Assembly (NCBI RefSeq): GCF_018603435.1
Contig: NZ_CP075682.1
Span: 3,844,001 to 3,908,000 of the forward strand
Source: Chryseobacterium sp. ZHDP1
GTDB lineage: Bacteria; Bacteroidota; Bacteroidia; Flavobacteriales; Weeksellaceae
Length of the DNA: 64,000 nucleotides
Reading direction: 5' to 3'
The notes below the pieces were generated by a model. The model made no database searches and was not told where the DNA came from. It saw nothing but the letters and a program-made list of their open reading frames with translations. Both the position numbers and the translations under genes were made by a program. Below are positions 25,701-35,206 of this stretch, piece by piece (position 1 is the stretch's first letter; each line of letters begins with the position of its first letter).

Positions 25701-26436
25701 TGTATCCTGCATGAGTTCCGGTGCTGATAATCGGGTGGTGAAGCGCAACGATAATTCTTTTGTCCTGATTTTTATTAATTAAATCTTTAAACTCCGTGAA
25801 AAGGTCTTCCCGCGTTTTAACATCACAGTTTTTATTGATTCCCGGATATTTGTCCCAGTTTACCAAAGCCCATTCTGTGTCTATAACAATCAGTTTGATG
25901 TCTTTTGTCAGGCTGATGTCATCAATGGGACACGCATTTTTTGGTAAAAATCCTTTTTTATCGTTTAAATAATCTTTTACCAGTTCTTCCTGTGCTTTTA
26001 GACCATCCAGTCCGTTATACCAGTCATGATTGCCCGGAATCACCAGAGTTTTTCCTTTAAAGTTTTTGGCAATGGATAACTGATCTTCCAGTTTTTGTTT
26101 TGCCAGAGCATAATCCTTATCAGATTTTTTCGGCATTCCCGACGGATAGATATTATCGCCCAAAAAGATCAGCATTGAATTGCTGTCAGCTTTTTCCAGC
26201 TGGCTTTTCAGCAGATTCAGAGTATTCTGTGCCTGTGCTTCATCTGCATTTCCGGCATCTCCGATGAGGAATATTTTAAAATCGCTGTCAGATTTTATAT
26301 CAGAATTTTTAATTTCAGATAAGTTTTTACCCTTTTTTACGTTATATGTTGCGCAGGAATAGAGAACTCCGGCAGACAATGCTACTCTGATAATAACAGA
26401 AGTATTTTTTAGATGAGTTTTAAAGGATAAATTCAT
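22720..26436 (-). CDS. metallophosphoesterase fused to outer-membrane beta-barrel
   Basis: 1238 residues. The N-terminus has a signal ending at LYSC (possible lipobox) and then a calcineurin-like phosphoesterase (about 50-340) with GDAGN, GDNIYPSG, GNHDWYNG, HHP and SGHDHNLQ. A long middle part (about 400-870) is unrecognised. The C-terminal 330 residues look like an Omp85/surface-antigen barrel, ending in the aromatic GVGMTF typical of barrel insertion. It thus probably presents a phosphoesterase at the outer membrane. Its start is only 23 bp from the divergent HD-Pycsar gene. Confidence 0.88.
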   Translation of the reverse strand: MNLSFKTHLKNTSVIIRVALSAGVLYSCATYNVKKGKNLSEIKNSDIKSDSDFKIFLIGDAGNADEAQAQNTLNLLKSQLEKADSNSMLIFLGDNIYPSGMPKKSDKDYALAKQKLEDQLSIAKNFKGKTLVIPGNHDWYNGLDGLKAQEELVKDYLNDKKGFLPKNACPIDDISLTKDIKLIVIDTEWALVNWDKYPGINKNCDVKTREDLFTEFKDLINKNQDKRIIVALHHPIISTGTHAGYTSVKSNLFPLNSKIPLPGLASVINIVRSSSGANPEDINNQHYADLADRLKSIVQEKENIIFVSGHDHNLQYHEFRNIRQIISGAGSKVDPATIGEKTDFSYGGSGFAVLNIRKDKSSDVEYFSTKNNSPELLSHIKVIDKPKEFVNSYPDSFPPTVISTIYPEKLTQKGKFYTWLWGEHYRKYYGMLIEAPTANLSTLDGGYIPFREGGGNQSNSLRLKTQDGQEFVMRGVKKSAIRFLNNMAFKKSTFGNELDNTFPEKFLLDFYTANHPFTPFAVGNLADKIHLYHSNPRLFYIPRQKALGHYNLNYGNELYMIEERFSSDPKTLASLDDAKDILSTDDVLKNLNKNYKYSVDKETYIRARIFDMLIGDWDRHSDQWKWAEYKDGDKVIYKPIARDRDQAFSKYDGAAFKIIMNIPAIRHMKTFKDDIKNVKWLAMEPYPLDLIFLKSSTNEDWIAQAKYIQEHLSDKDIDEAFTNLPKEVQDETIADIQRKLKSRKTKLETYASQYYDVLQEKVPLTGTVNPDKFVITKTANTVNVKQYKLDKNQENPELVFEKTYDDSKTKELWIYGLEDDDIYEVSGDGKPKMNIRLIGGYNHDTYNVANGSKVKIYDFKSQKNTYNTKGATKNISDDYDINTYNYKHPKYNFFAGYPNADYTPDDGAILGVLLNYTVNNFIRSPFTQTHSLKINYYTATGGFNAYYKGIFKKAIGSWDFNLDAGFTTPRFAENFFGLSNESIYDKKEDDRRFNRAKISKINFAPSVSQKSWNNIFNQFQLTFENNKVQRNGDRFVDLSPDVRPEVFDNQQFAGGNYTFSYKNQDNNAFPTLGMEFKVNADWKADLADTKRNFLILKGTLSINHRLDNRGNFVLANSSNGMWINNNNFDFYQAAAIGGNNGMRAFRNDRFSGKSYFTNNSEIRWDFGRVRNNIVPANMGLLLGYDVGRVWNDHEDSKKWHQSVGGGLWLSIVEMFSARLNYFYGSDGGRVSGGVGMTF

Positions 26437-26459
26437 AAATTTACATTAATAAAATTTCG

Positions 26460-27635
26460 ATGATGAATATTTTAAAAAAAGCCAAAGACTATGTCGAAAC
26501 CTTATTCAAAGATAAACTATCTTCAGTATATTCTTATCATAATTTTATACATACTACCTTTACAGTAAATAAGGCCGAAGAAATTCTCAAAAACACTCCG
26601 GTTTCTGATGAAGATCAGGAAAAAGTGATTCTGGCTCTCTGGTTTCATGATACAGGTTACATAGAGTGTGCCAAAAATCATGAAGAAGCAGGAGTAAAGA
26701 TTATGAAAGATTTTCTGCAGCAGGAAAACTATCCCGAAAACTATATCGAAGATGTTTCCAAGCTTATTTTAGCAACTAAAATAACGTACGTTCCGCAAAA
26801 TCTTCTGGAAAAAATAGTGAAAGACGCAGACTGCAGCCATTTTGCAAGCCACGATTATAACGATATTTCCGATGCATTGAGAAAAGAGTGGGAGCTAACC
26901 AATGTACGATGCTATTCTAACGACGAATGGAATGCCGGAAATCTGGATATGCTGAAAAATAAACATCAGTTCTATACAGAGTATGCAAAAAAAGAATGGC
27001 AGCCTTTGAAGGAGAAGAACATCAAAAAAATTAAAAAGAAATTGGAAAAAGATGAGGATAAAGAAGAGAGTTCTGAAAACAAAAAGTCAAAGGAAAAAGA
27101 ACCGAAATCCGACAGAAGTGTAGATACTTTATTCAGAGTCACTTTAAGCAACCATACAAGACTGAGTGATATTGCCGACAGCAAAGCGAATATCCTTCTT
27201 TCTGTAAATGCCATCATCATTTCGGTTTGTCTTTCTGTTTTGGTTCCGAAGCTGGATACGCCTAAGAATTCACATCTTATTATTCCGAGTTTTATCCTGC
27301 TTTTATCTGCGGTTCTTACCATCATTTTTGCCATATTATCCACAAAACCGAATGTAACTAAAGCAAAATTCAGCTTACAGGATGTTGCCGACAGAAAGGT
27401 GAATCTTTTATTCTTCGGAAATTTCAACAGGATGATTTTTGATGATTATCAGAATGCAATGAATGTTCTCATCAAAGACCGCGATTATATCTATGATTCT
27501 ATGGTGAAAGATTTGTATTTTTTAGGAAAGGTTTTAGACAGAAAATACAGGCTTTTATCCATTACCTATAAGATTTTTATGGCAGGAATCGTAATTTCTG
27601 TTCTCTCTTTCGGATATGCTTTTTTAAGCCTCTAA
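26460..27635 (+). CDS. HD domain fused to Pycsar-type membrane effector domain
   Basis: 391 residues. An HD phosphohydrolase domain (about 5-180) shows YSYHNFIH with H27 and H31, FHDTG with H63-D64, and KDADCSHF near 122. A Lys/Glu-rich linker follows (about 190-225). The C-terminal part (about 228-391) begins SVDTLFRVTLSNHTRLSDIADSKA and has three hydrophobic helices, matching the PycTM-like domain of Pycsar anti-phage effectors as I know it. No uridylate/cytidylate cyclase lies nearby. The enzyme half might destroy the nucleotide that the membrane half senses; that is speculation. ATG at 26460 or 26463. Confidence 0.85.
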   Translation: MMNILKKAKDYVETLFKDKLSSVYSYHNFIHTTFTVNKAEEILKNTPVSDEDQEKVILALWFHDTGYIECAKNHEEAGVKIMKDFLQQENYPENYIEDVSKLILATKITYVPQNLLEKIVKDADCSHFASHDYNDISDALRKEWELTNVRCYSNDEWNAGNLDMLKNKHQFYTEYAKKEWQPLKEKNIKKIKKKLEKDEDKEESSENKKSKEKEPKSDRSVDTLFRVTLSNHTRLSDIADSKANILLSVNAIIISVCLSVLVPKLDTPKNSHLIIPSFILLLSAVLTIIFAILSTKPNVTKAKFSLQDVADRKVNLLFFGNFNRMIFDDYQNAMNVLIKDRDYIYDSMVKDLYFLGKVLDRKYRLLSITYKIFMAGIVISVLSFGYAFLSL

Positions 27636-27657
27636 ATAGAATGTAAAAAGATTAAAG

Positions 27658-27682
27658 CTCATCCGGATCGGATGAGTTTTTT
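27658..27682. terminator. bidirectional terminator between HD-Pycsar and GAF genes
   Basis: CTCATCC and GGATGAG pair around a 5-base loop, with six T after it. It overlaps the stop codon of the minus-strand GAF gene. Confidence 0.75.
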
Positions 27683-29984
27683 ATTGTGCTAATGAAACTC
27701 TTAATGCTAAAAGTCCTGTAATTCCCTGCAAATCTTCTACTTTTAAGAATTCAATATCATTCCGGAGAACTTCTTTCTTTTGTAATTTATTGATGTAATC
27801 GAGATATTCTCTCTGGTTTTCCATACCAAAATAAACGATGGTTATTTTTCCGGGGCAGGTAATTCTGTCGGTGGAATCTTTTACGTGCGCTTTATCAAGG
27901 CGTTTTTTGATGATTTCGTAATAAGAATTGTAAGCTCCGTCTACATCAAAACGTTTTTCGTCCATTCTGAAGCGGATATCTATTTTTTCGTTATACACAA
28001 AAATCAGCGAAGCAATATCAAGACAAACTGGAAGATCTTTCTTAAAATTATGGAATTCAATTTCCATATTGCAGATGGTCTTTAGCTGCCAGTAACGAAG
28101 TTTATGTACAATTTTAGAATGGTAATGCAGTTCGGGAGCAATATTCTGCCCGGTATACAAATTATGCTCCACCCCATCAGATTTAAACCTTTCATAATAG
28201 TGCGGAAAAATCTGCTGTGCCTGTATTTGGGCTTCATCCAGAACATCCGCAAGTTTTCGGTTAACCAGTGTTATAGAATCATCCAGACTTTTTCTGTTGG
28301 CGTAAAACAGATCGGTCTGATGGAAAACCTGTGCAAAATAATCTTTAATCTTAGCTTTTACTTCACTGGAAGACTTTATTTCCAGTTTTGCCTGAAGATA
28401 AGGATGAATTTCTTCCCTTAATAATCGCTGGAATCTCTGTTCGGTATCAGCTTTTATTTCATTATTGAGCTCATTTTCGAAAATATCTAAATCCGGTAAA
28501 AATTTTTCCGAGTCCGATTTGGTTAAATTAAAAATCGCATGAAGGGATTCAATCTGCTGGTTGAGATCTTCGAGCATGAGATTATATCTTTTTTCCGAAG
28601 AAGAACGGATGTCTGAAAATCCGAAAAGCGGTGTCAGATTTTTAAAAGAAATCTCCTTTAAGGAATACATTTTTTTACCAAGAGAGGCGTTAAAATACTT
28701 TTCAGCCTCGTTTCTGAATTTCCATACCACACTGTCGTGAATCGTTGTATATTCACGCTGTATGATTGCTTCAATCTGATAATTTTTTTCAAAACTGAAC
28801 CGGCTCAGCGAGAAGATAATCATGTTGCTGAATGATTCCATTTTTTTTAATTTCAGACCGTTGAAACTGTTGGGAATCGGCGAGGTGAATTCCATAATAG
28901 CCAGAAGCTCATTGTCTTTCACAATCGGAATGACCATAAAGCTATTGATCTTATTTTCCTTCAAAATACTGAAAGAAGGTTTCGCTTTTGCCTCTTCCTC
29001 AAGATAGTTGAGGTTAGAAACTACAATGGGCTTTGGATTATAGTGCAGATTGATGATGGTGTTTTTTCTAGTGTCTTCGTCAATAGAATTAATCCAGAAA
29101 TTCAGCACATGATTGGTAAAAATATTTTCATAGACCGGCATTTTTTCCAGTTTCTGTTCTTTCTTGTTGTAAAGCATCAAACCAAAATTCAGCTCCGGAA
29201 TATCAAAATATGACTTAAATATTTCAATAAGATTTTCGTCCTGCGAGAAATTTTCAGTATCTACTTCAATCATAGTAGATTTCAGATCAGAGAGTGCAAT
29301 TTCACTGGTGCAGTCAACGAGAGAAATGATGGTAAATCCTTTTAAAATCCAGGATTCCGGCGGAAAATGTTTCTTCCACAGTTTAAAGTCGTCTAAATTT
29401 TCCAGCAGAATATCCAGAATTTCATCGGAAGGAATTTTTGTGCCTTCTGCGGGAAATATTTCCGTAAAATCGGCATTCACCGTTATTTTATAATGCTTCA
29501 TGATTCCCTGCGCATTGGGAATATCATAATAAAAAGGAATGGTACTTTTTATATCTTTTTTGAAGTAACTCTGTAAAATGAGACAGCAGCAGAAAACATA
29601 GAATTCATCATCATCAATATCACGCAGTCCGATTTCGAAATCTTTTCCGGCATCTTTCAAAATCGCTTTAAAACGATCCGTGTAATTAAAGGTGACATTG
29701 GAAATCGGAACGCTTGCCGCTTTTATTTCGTTATTGGTGAGTCCGGTAGGGAATAGGTCTGCAAGAAGAAGTTTGATGAGGTCTTCATTTTTTTCCAATA
29801 GAGATACATCCTGAAATCCGTTGCGGAATTCATTGAAGTTTTTGGTTTTCTCAATTAAAGATTCAGCATAATTGGCACGGTATTCCAAACGGTCATTGTA
29901 TCGAATGTGTTCCAACACATCCAAATATTTTTTGAACGAAATAAAAACCTGAAATGGAGTGTCTTTTTTATATAGCTGTGACAC
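27681..29984 (-). CDS. GAF domain-containing protein
   Basis: 767 residues. A GAF-like domain lies near 235-400, with FMVIPIVKDNELLAIMEF typical of the sheet. The N-terminal 220 residues and the helical C-terminal half (about 420-767, coiled-coil-like stretches near 500-600) match no domain I know. There is no kinase, cyclase or HTH. It may be a cytosolic sensor or scaffold. It sits between the HD-Pycsar gene and nuoN; the hairpin at 30.02 kb separates it from the nuo operon. Confidence 0.72.
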   Translation of the reverse strand: MSQLYKKDTPFQVFISFKKYLDVLEHIRYNDRLEYRANYAESLIEKTKNFNEFRNGFQDVSLLEKNEDLIKLLLADLFPTGLTNNEIKAASVPISNVTFNYTDRFKAILKDAGKDFEIGLRDIDDDEFYVFCCCLILQSYFKKDIKSTIPFYYDIPNAQGIMKHYKITVNADFTEIFPAEGTKIPSDEILDILLENLDDFKLWKKHFPPESWILKGFTIISLVDCTSEIALSDLKSTMIEVDTENFSQDENLIEIFKSYFDIPELNFGLMLYNKKEQKLEKMPVYENIFTNHVLNFWINSIDEDTRKNTIINLHYNPKPIVVSNLNYLEEEAKAKPSFSILKENKINSFMVIPIVKDNELLAIMEFTSPIPNSFNGLKLKKMESFSNMIIFSLSRFSFEKNYQIEAIIQREYTTIHDSVVWKFRNEAEKYFNASLGKKMYSLKEISFKNLTPLFGFSDIRSSSEKRYNLMLEDLNQQIESLHAIFNLTKSDSEKFLPDLDIFENELNNEIKADTEQRFQRLLREEIHPYLQAKLEIKSSSEVKAKIKDYFAQVFHQTDLFYANRKSLDDSITLVNRKLADVLDEAQIQAQQIFPHYYERFKSDGVEHNLYTGQNIAPELHYHSKIVHKLRYWQLKTICNMEIEFHNFKKDLPVCLDIASLIFVYNEKIDIRFRMDEKRFDVDGAYNSYYEIIKKRLDKAHVKDSTDRITCPGKITIVYFGMENQREYLDYINKLQKKEVLRNDIEFLKVEDLQGITGLLALRVSLAQ

Positions 29985-30009
29985 AAAAACTGAAATTTAG
30001 AGTAAAGGT

Positions 30010-30041
30010 AAAAAAAAAACCACAACTTAAAGGTTGTGGTT
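30010..30041 (-). terminator. terminator of the nuo operon
   Basis: On the minus strand AACCACAAC and GTTGTGGTT form a 9-bp stem with a 6-base loop followed by ten T, 21 bases after the nuoN stop. Confidence 0.85.
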
Positions 30042-30061
30042 CTCTATTTTAATATGATTTT

Positions 30062-31447
30062 TTATAATCCGAAAAGTCTTGCAAACAGATCCGGGAAAAC
30101 TCCAAGAACAACAATGGATACAATAACAAATACTCCTACGATATTGTACGTGATCGTTACTTTTTCTGAAGATTTAAATGTACTTTCTTTGAAGAAGAAC
30201 ATGGAAATAATCAGTCTCAAATAATAAGCAATAGAAACGGCTGAACCTAAAACAGCGATCAAAACAAGGAAAACTCCGTGTTGAGAATTCATTGCCTGAG
30301 AAAATAAAGAGAATTTCCCCATGAAACCTGCGGTTAAAGGAATTCCTGCCATTGAAAGCATGGAAATCGCTGCCGTAGCTGCCAATAAAGGTTCTGTTTT
30401 TGCCAATCCTTTGAACGCTCCGAAAGAGGTTTCTCTTTTCAGTTTTTCAACATAAATCAGACACATGAAAACTCCTACTGTAGCCAAAGCGTATGCAAAT
30501 AAATAGAACGCTAGATTATAAGTAGAAAGACTTGTCATTCCGAAGAATACCAAACCGATGTATCCTGCGTGAGAAACTGAAGAGTATGCCAACATTCTTT
30601 TCGCATTTGTCTGAGCCAGTCCCATAACGTTTGCCAAAAGCAATGTAATGATTAAGAATACTCCGAATACATTGATCCAGTTTTCGGTAACTCCGCCAAA
30701 TCCTATTGTCATTAATCTGAACAATGCGAAAAATCCTGAGATTTTTACCACACTCGCCATGAAAGCGGTGATTAATGAAGGCGCTCCGTAATAAACATCC
30801 GGACTCCACATATGGAAAGGCGCTAATGCAACCTTGAATGCCAATGCGCAAAGAATCAAAAGAACGCCTAAGATGAACATCACATCTTTAGGGTTTGAAA
30901 CTCCGAAATCCTGAATTTTATATAAATCGAAACTTCCTACACTTCCGTAGATGAATGCAATCCCGAATAATAGGAAACCTGTTGCAAATGCGCCCATAAG
31001 GAAATACTTGATGGAAGCTTCGTTGGATCTCAAATCTGTTTTGTTAGCTCCCGCCATTACATACAAAGGAATAGAAAGGATTTCAACTCCTAAGAACAGC
31101 GTTACCATATTCTGATATCCGAAAAGGATAATCCCGCCACAAAGAGCGAAAAGCATTAAAGCATACAGTTCAGACTGGTGGCTTCTGTGGTTGCTGAATG
31201 CAAAACCGCCCAGAAAGAATAACAATAATGTCGTTACGATTGATATTTTTGTGAATAGCGCAGTATTGGCGGTGTAGTCATACATATGTTTGTACTGTCC
31301 GAAGAAAGCACATTCCGGCATGAAACTTACCCATAATGCGATGATTAATCCCAAAATCCCAATGTACCTTGCGAATTTCCCTTGTTCAAAAACTCCTGAA
31401 AATAACGCAACAACTGCCGTTAGGAAAACAATAATTAAAACACTCAT
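30062..31447 (-). CDS. nuoN: NADH-quinone oxidoreductase subunit N
   Basis: 461 residues, about 14 membrane helices; antiporter-like proton channel subunit of complex I. FLGVEILSIPLYVMAG and LAPFHMWSPDVYYGAP (proton-path Glu and Lys/His region) and LAYSSVSHAGYIG are family signatures. Last gene of the operon; it starts 16 bases after nuoM. Confidence 0.96.
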   Translation of the reverse strand: MSVLIIVFLTAVVALFSGVFEQGKFARYIGILGLIIALWVSFMPECAFFGQYKHMYDYTANTALFTKISIVTTLLLFFLGGFAFSNHRSHQSELYALMLFALCGGIILFGYQNMVTLFLGVEILSIPLYVMAGANKTDLRSNEASIKYFLMGAFATGFLLFGIAFIYGSVGSFDLYKIQDFGVSNPKDVMFILGVLLILCALAFKVALAPFHMWSPDVYYGAPSLITAFMASVVKISGFFALFRLMTIGFGGVTENWINVFGVFLIITLLLANVMGLAQTNAKRMLAYSSVSHAGYIGLVFFGMTSLSTYNLAFYLFAYALATVGVFMCLIYVEKLKRETSFGAFKGLAKTEPLLAATAAISMLSMAGIPLTAGFMGKFSLFSQAMNSQHGVFLVLIAVLGSAVSIAYYLRLIISMFFFKESTFKSSEKVTITYNIVGVFVIVSIVVLGVFPDLFARLFGL

Positions 31448-31463
31448 TTCTTAAAATATCAAA

Positions 31464-32957
31464 TTAGCTTACCATTGATTGGTAGATAAACTTCAACGAA
31501 CTATTCACCATTTCGATTATCGGTTGTGGGAAAATACCAAATACAATCACAAAAACCGCTAAACTTGCCAATACAGAGAATTCTGTTGCGGAAAGATCTT
31601 TTACTGTGCTTAAAACAGCTTCATCACCCTGTCCGAACATTGCTTTTCCGTAGAATCTCAATAGATATACCGCACAAAGAATTACGGTAAGACCTGCAAT
31701 TACTGCTGCCAATCCGTTAAAATCGTACACCGATTTCAGCAGAATAAATTCCCCGATGAATCCATTGGTCAATGGAACTCCCATTGAACCTAATATAATG
31801 ATCAGGAACAATACGGCAAACTTAGGAGCAACTTTCGCCAAACCTCCCATCTGTCTGATGTCTCTTGATTTAAATCTTTTGTATAAAATATCGCAGCAGT
31901 AGAACAAACCTACAACGTTAATACCGTGAGCAAAAGTCTGTACCAAAGCTCCTTCAGCACCTTCGATATTGAAGTTTCCTCTTAAGGTTATTACGGCTGA
32001 AGCAAAAATACCTGCCACCATTAATCCAACGTGAGAGAAAGAAGAATATGCAATAATTCTCTTCATATCAGTCTGGATAATCGCGATTAAAGCCCCGTGA
32101 ACAATTCCCACAATAGCTAAGATAATCACAATCTGTCCTGAAATTCCTGCAATCGGAAGGGGAGTGATCGGTAAAAGATAACGCATAACTCCGTAGATCG
32201 CCATTTTCAGCATGATCCCTGATAAAAGCATCGAACCTTGTGTTGGCGAATAGGTATACGTATCCGGCTGCCATGTGTGGAAAGGGAAAACCGGCAATTT
32301 CACTGCAAAAGCAAAGAAAATGAACCAGAATACAACGGTTTGTTGTGTTTCGTTTAACTGGGCATTATATAAATCTGTCAGCGCAAAAGAGGCAGAGTGA
32401 TTGTATACATAAATCAATCCTGCTAACATGAATAATGATCCAACGAAAGTATAAACGAAGAATTTAGTAGTGAATTCAAATCTTTTATTTTCCTGACCCC
32501 AGATTCCTGCAATAAACCAGATCGGAATCAAAGTTACTTCCCAGAAAATGTAGAAGAGCAAACCGTCCAGCGAAGTGAAAACTCCTACAAGACCGAACTG
32601 CATCAACAGAATTAAACCATAGAATGTATTTCTGTAGCTTACATTTTCGTTAAATGAAGATAAAATAATGATGGGCGCCAGAATATTGGTTAACAATAAA
32701 AGAAGTAAACTCATCCCATCGATTCCGAAATGGAGAGAACTCTTCATAAATTGTGACCAAGGATAGTTGATCTCGTGCTGTAATACGCTGTCTACCGTAG
32801 GATTAAAATCAAAATCCGCAGTGATGTAGAAGGTAATCAGCATTTGTACCAACGCAATTCCCAGTGCCAAATATTTGCTGGATTTATCTTTCCATGCAAA
32901 AACTAATCCCGAACCTACCAGAGGTAATAGTAATAGTGTTAATAATAAACCAGACAT
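31464..32957 (-). CDS. nuoM: NADH-quinone oxidoreductase subunit M
   Basis: 497 residues, about 14 membrane helices; second antiporter-like subunit. FYIFWEVTLIPIWFIAG carries the conserved Glu and VKLPVFPFHTWQPD the conserved Lys/His. It overlaps nuoL by one base, indicating coupled translation. Confidence 0.96.
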   Translation of the reverse strand: MSGLLLTLLLLPLVGSGLVFAWKDKSSKYLALGIALVQMLITFYITADFDFNPTVDSVLQHEINYPWSQFMKSSLHFGIDGMSLLLLLLTNILAPIIILSSFNENVSYRNTFYGLILLMQFGLVGVFTSLDGLLFYIFWEVTLIPIWFIAGIWGQENKRFEFTTKFFVYTFVGSLFMLAGLIYVYNHSASFALTDLYNAQLNETQQTVVFWFIFFAFAVKLPVFPFHTWQPDTYTYSPTQGSMLLSGIMLKMAIYGVMRYLLPITPLPIAGISGQIVIILAIVGIVHGALIAIIQTDMKRIIAYSSFSHVGLMVAGIFASAVITLRGNFNIEGAEGALVQTFAHGINVVGLFYCCDILYKRFKSRDIRQMGGLAKVAPKFAVLFLIIILGSMGVPLTNGFIGEFILLKSVYDFNGLAAVIAGLTVILCAVYLLRFYGKAMFGQGDEAVLSTVKDLSATEFSVLASLAVFVIVFGIFPQPIIEMVNSSLKFIYQSMVS

Positions 32958-34870
32958 TATTGTAATATAAAGTTAACAATCAGTATAATTCCCACAGCCA
33001 AAGACATGATTAAGATGTAATTCTCAACATTTCCGTTCTGGATACGCTTCATAGCTTTTCCGCTGTCTTCAGCGCCTTCACCTACGAAGTCTACAAAACG
33101 ATCAAGAATCCCTTTATCAAACATCTTTCCTCCGCGTCCTAATCCTTCAACAGTTTTTACAATTAATGCATTGTAAATTTCGTCAATGTATAATTTTTTA
33201 GCAGACAGTTTTTCCCATCCTGTGTACTGCTGTTCCGGTAATGCCTGTTTTTTCTTATTCACATAAGTATTTTTAACAAGGAACCAAACGCAGAAGAACA
33301 TTACAACTGTTGCTCCTAAAAGTATCATTTCAGCCCCAAACGGAACTCCCGAAAGAGTTGCTTCCATTTGTTTAAAGCTTTCCTCTGTAAGAACCGGCTT
33401 CAGCCATTCCATTAATTTGGCATAATGACCGTGACCAATGAAGTGAGGAAGGTTAATTAATCCACCCAAAACAGAAAGAACAGCCAATACGATCAATGGT
33501 AATGTCATATTCGAAGGACTTTCGTGTAAGTGGTGTTTTTGTTCTTCTGTACCTCTGAACTCCCCGTGGAAAGTAAGATAGTACAATCTGAACATATACG
33601 TAGCCGTAACAGCCGCTAAAACAAATAAAATTACCCAGTATACCGGATTTTTAGCGAAAGCTGCCACTAAAATTTCGTCTTTAGATATCATCCCTGAAAG
33701 CAAAGGGAATCCTGAAATTGCCAATGTTCCGATAAGGAATGTAGCATGTGTGATAGGAATGTATTTTTTCAGACCTCCCATAAAACGCATATCCTGTTCG
33801 TTGCTCATCGCATGGATTACAGAACCTGCTCCCAAGAATAATAATGCCTTGAAGAAAGCGTGTGTCATTACGTGGAACATCGCTGTTGTATAAGCTCCAA
33901 GCCCTAAAGCGATGAACATAAATCCAAGCTGAGAAACGGTAGAATATGCCAATACTTTTTTGATGTCGTTCTGACGTAATGCGTAGAATCCTGCCAAAGC
34001 CGCCGTTAAGAATCCGATGAATAAAATCACTCCCTGAACGGTTGGTGCCAAAGTGAATAAGAAGTTGGATCTTACCACTAAATAAATACCTGCCGTTACC
34101 ATGGTAGCTGCGTGAATTAACGCTGAAACCGGAGTAGGTCCCGCCATCGCATCCGGTAACCATGTATATAATGGAACCTGAGCAGATTTACCGGTAGCAC
34201 CGATAAATAAACTCGTTGTAATGAAAATGATTACCGTTCCGTCTAATTCAAATTTTCCTGCATTTTCTTTGATTGTTAAATAATCTACAGCATTCGTCTG
34301 TGAAGCTAACATGAAAATACCGATCAATAAAGCAAGGTCACCAATTCTGTTCATGATGAACGCTTTTCTTGCCGCTTTACCATACTCTTCGTTGGTATAC
34401 CAGAATCCGATCAGTAGATAAGAACACAATCCTACACCTTCCCATCCGATGAACAGGATTAAGTAGTTGCTTCCCATTACCAATAGTAACATAGAGAATA
34501 TGAATAGATTTAAATAAGTAAAAAACTTATAGAAACCTTTATCGTGGCTCATATATCCGATAGAGTAGAGGTGAATTAAAGATCCGATTCCTGTGATGAT
34601 CATCACCATCATTAATGATAACTGATCGATCTGGAATCCGAAATTAATCTGAACTCCGTTTATTCTGAACCATTCAAAAGCTTTTACAATAACAGGCTGG
34701 CTTTCAGAATCAAAATTCATGAAAATACTTACTGCGATGCAGAAAGATGCAAAAACCATTGCTGTAGCTAAACTACCAACAACAATTTTTGGAAGATTTT
34801 TTCCGAAAAGTCCGTTTATAAGAAAACCTAAAAGTGGTAAAAGTATTATTGCATACACTAAATTTTCCAT
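32957..34870 (-). CDS. nuoL: NADH-quinone oxidoreductase subunit L
   Basis: 637 residues, about 16 helices including the long C-terminal lateral helix region. FIGWEGVGLCSYLLIGFW and AQVPLYTWLPDAMAGPTPVSALIHAATMV are the diagnostic proton-path motifs. It starts two bases after nuoK. Confidence 0.97.
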   Translation of the reverse strand: MENLVYAIILLPLLGFLINGLFGKNLPKIVVGSLATAMVFASFCIAVSIFMNFDSESQPVIVKAFEWFRINGVQINFGFQIDQLSLMMVMIITGIGSLIHLYSIGYMSHDKGFYKFFTYLNLFIFSMLLLVMGSNYLILFIGWEGVGLCSYLLIGFWYTNEEYGKAARKAFIMNRIGDLALLIGIFMLASQTNAVDYLTIKENAGKFELDGTVIIFITTSLFIGATGKSAQVPLYTWLPDAMAGPTPVSALIHAATMVTAGIYLVVRSNFLFTLAPTVQGVILFIGFLTAALAGFYALRQNDIKKVLAYSTVSQLGFMFIALGLGAYTTAMFHVMTHAFFKALLFLGAGSVIHAMSNEQDMRFMGGLKKYIPITHATFLIGTLAISGFPLLSGMISKDEILVAAFAKNPVYWVILFVLAAVTATYMFRLYYLTFHGEFRGTEEQKHHLHESPSNMTLPLIVLAVLSVLGGLINLPHFIGHGHYAKLMEWLKPVLTEESFKQMEATLSGVPFGAEMILLGATVVMFFCVWFLVKNTYVNKKKQALPEQQYTGWEKLSAKKLYIDEIYNALIVKTVEGLGRGGKMFDKGILDRFVDFVGEGAEDSGKAMKRIQNGNVENYILIMSLAVGIILIVNFILQ

Positions 34871-34872
34871 TC

Positions 34873-35202
34873 TTATCCTCTTAATTTATTAAATATACTT
34901 ACATCAACAGAACGGGTATTTCTATACAGCATAGCAATAATTGCCAGACCTACCGCTACTTCCGCAGCAGCAACCACCATAATGAAGAAAACTAAAAGTT
35001 GTCCGTCGCCGTTACCTTTGTATGCAGAAAACGCAGCCAGTAAAAGGTTTACAGAATTCAGCATAAGCTCTACACAACCCAAAATAACAATTGCATTTTT
35101 CCTCAGCAATACTCCTAAAACTCCCAAACAGAATAATACTGATGAAAGAATAATGAAGTAATTCAGAGGGATGCTTTGTATAAATGTATTTACTTCTCCC
35201 AT
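34873..35202 (-). CDS. nuoK: NADH-quinone oxidoreductase subunit K
   Basis: 109 residues, three helices. The two buried glutamates appear in ILGCVELMLNSVNLLL and VAAAEVAVGLAI, as in other NuoK proteins. Short spacers on both sides (2 and 4 bases). Confidence 0.95.
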   Translation of the reverse strand: MGEVNTFIQSIPLNYFIILSSVLFCLGVLGVLLRKNAIVILGCVELMLNSVNLLLAAFSAYKGNGDGQLLVFFIMVVAAAEVAVGLAIIAMLYRNTRSVDVSIFNKLRG

Positions 35203-35206
35203 AATT

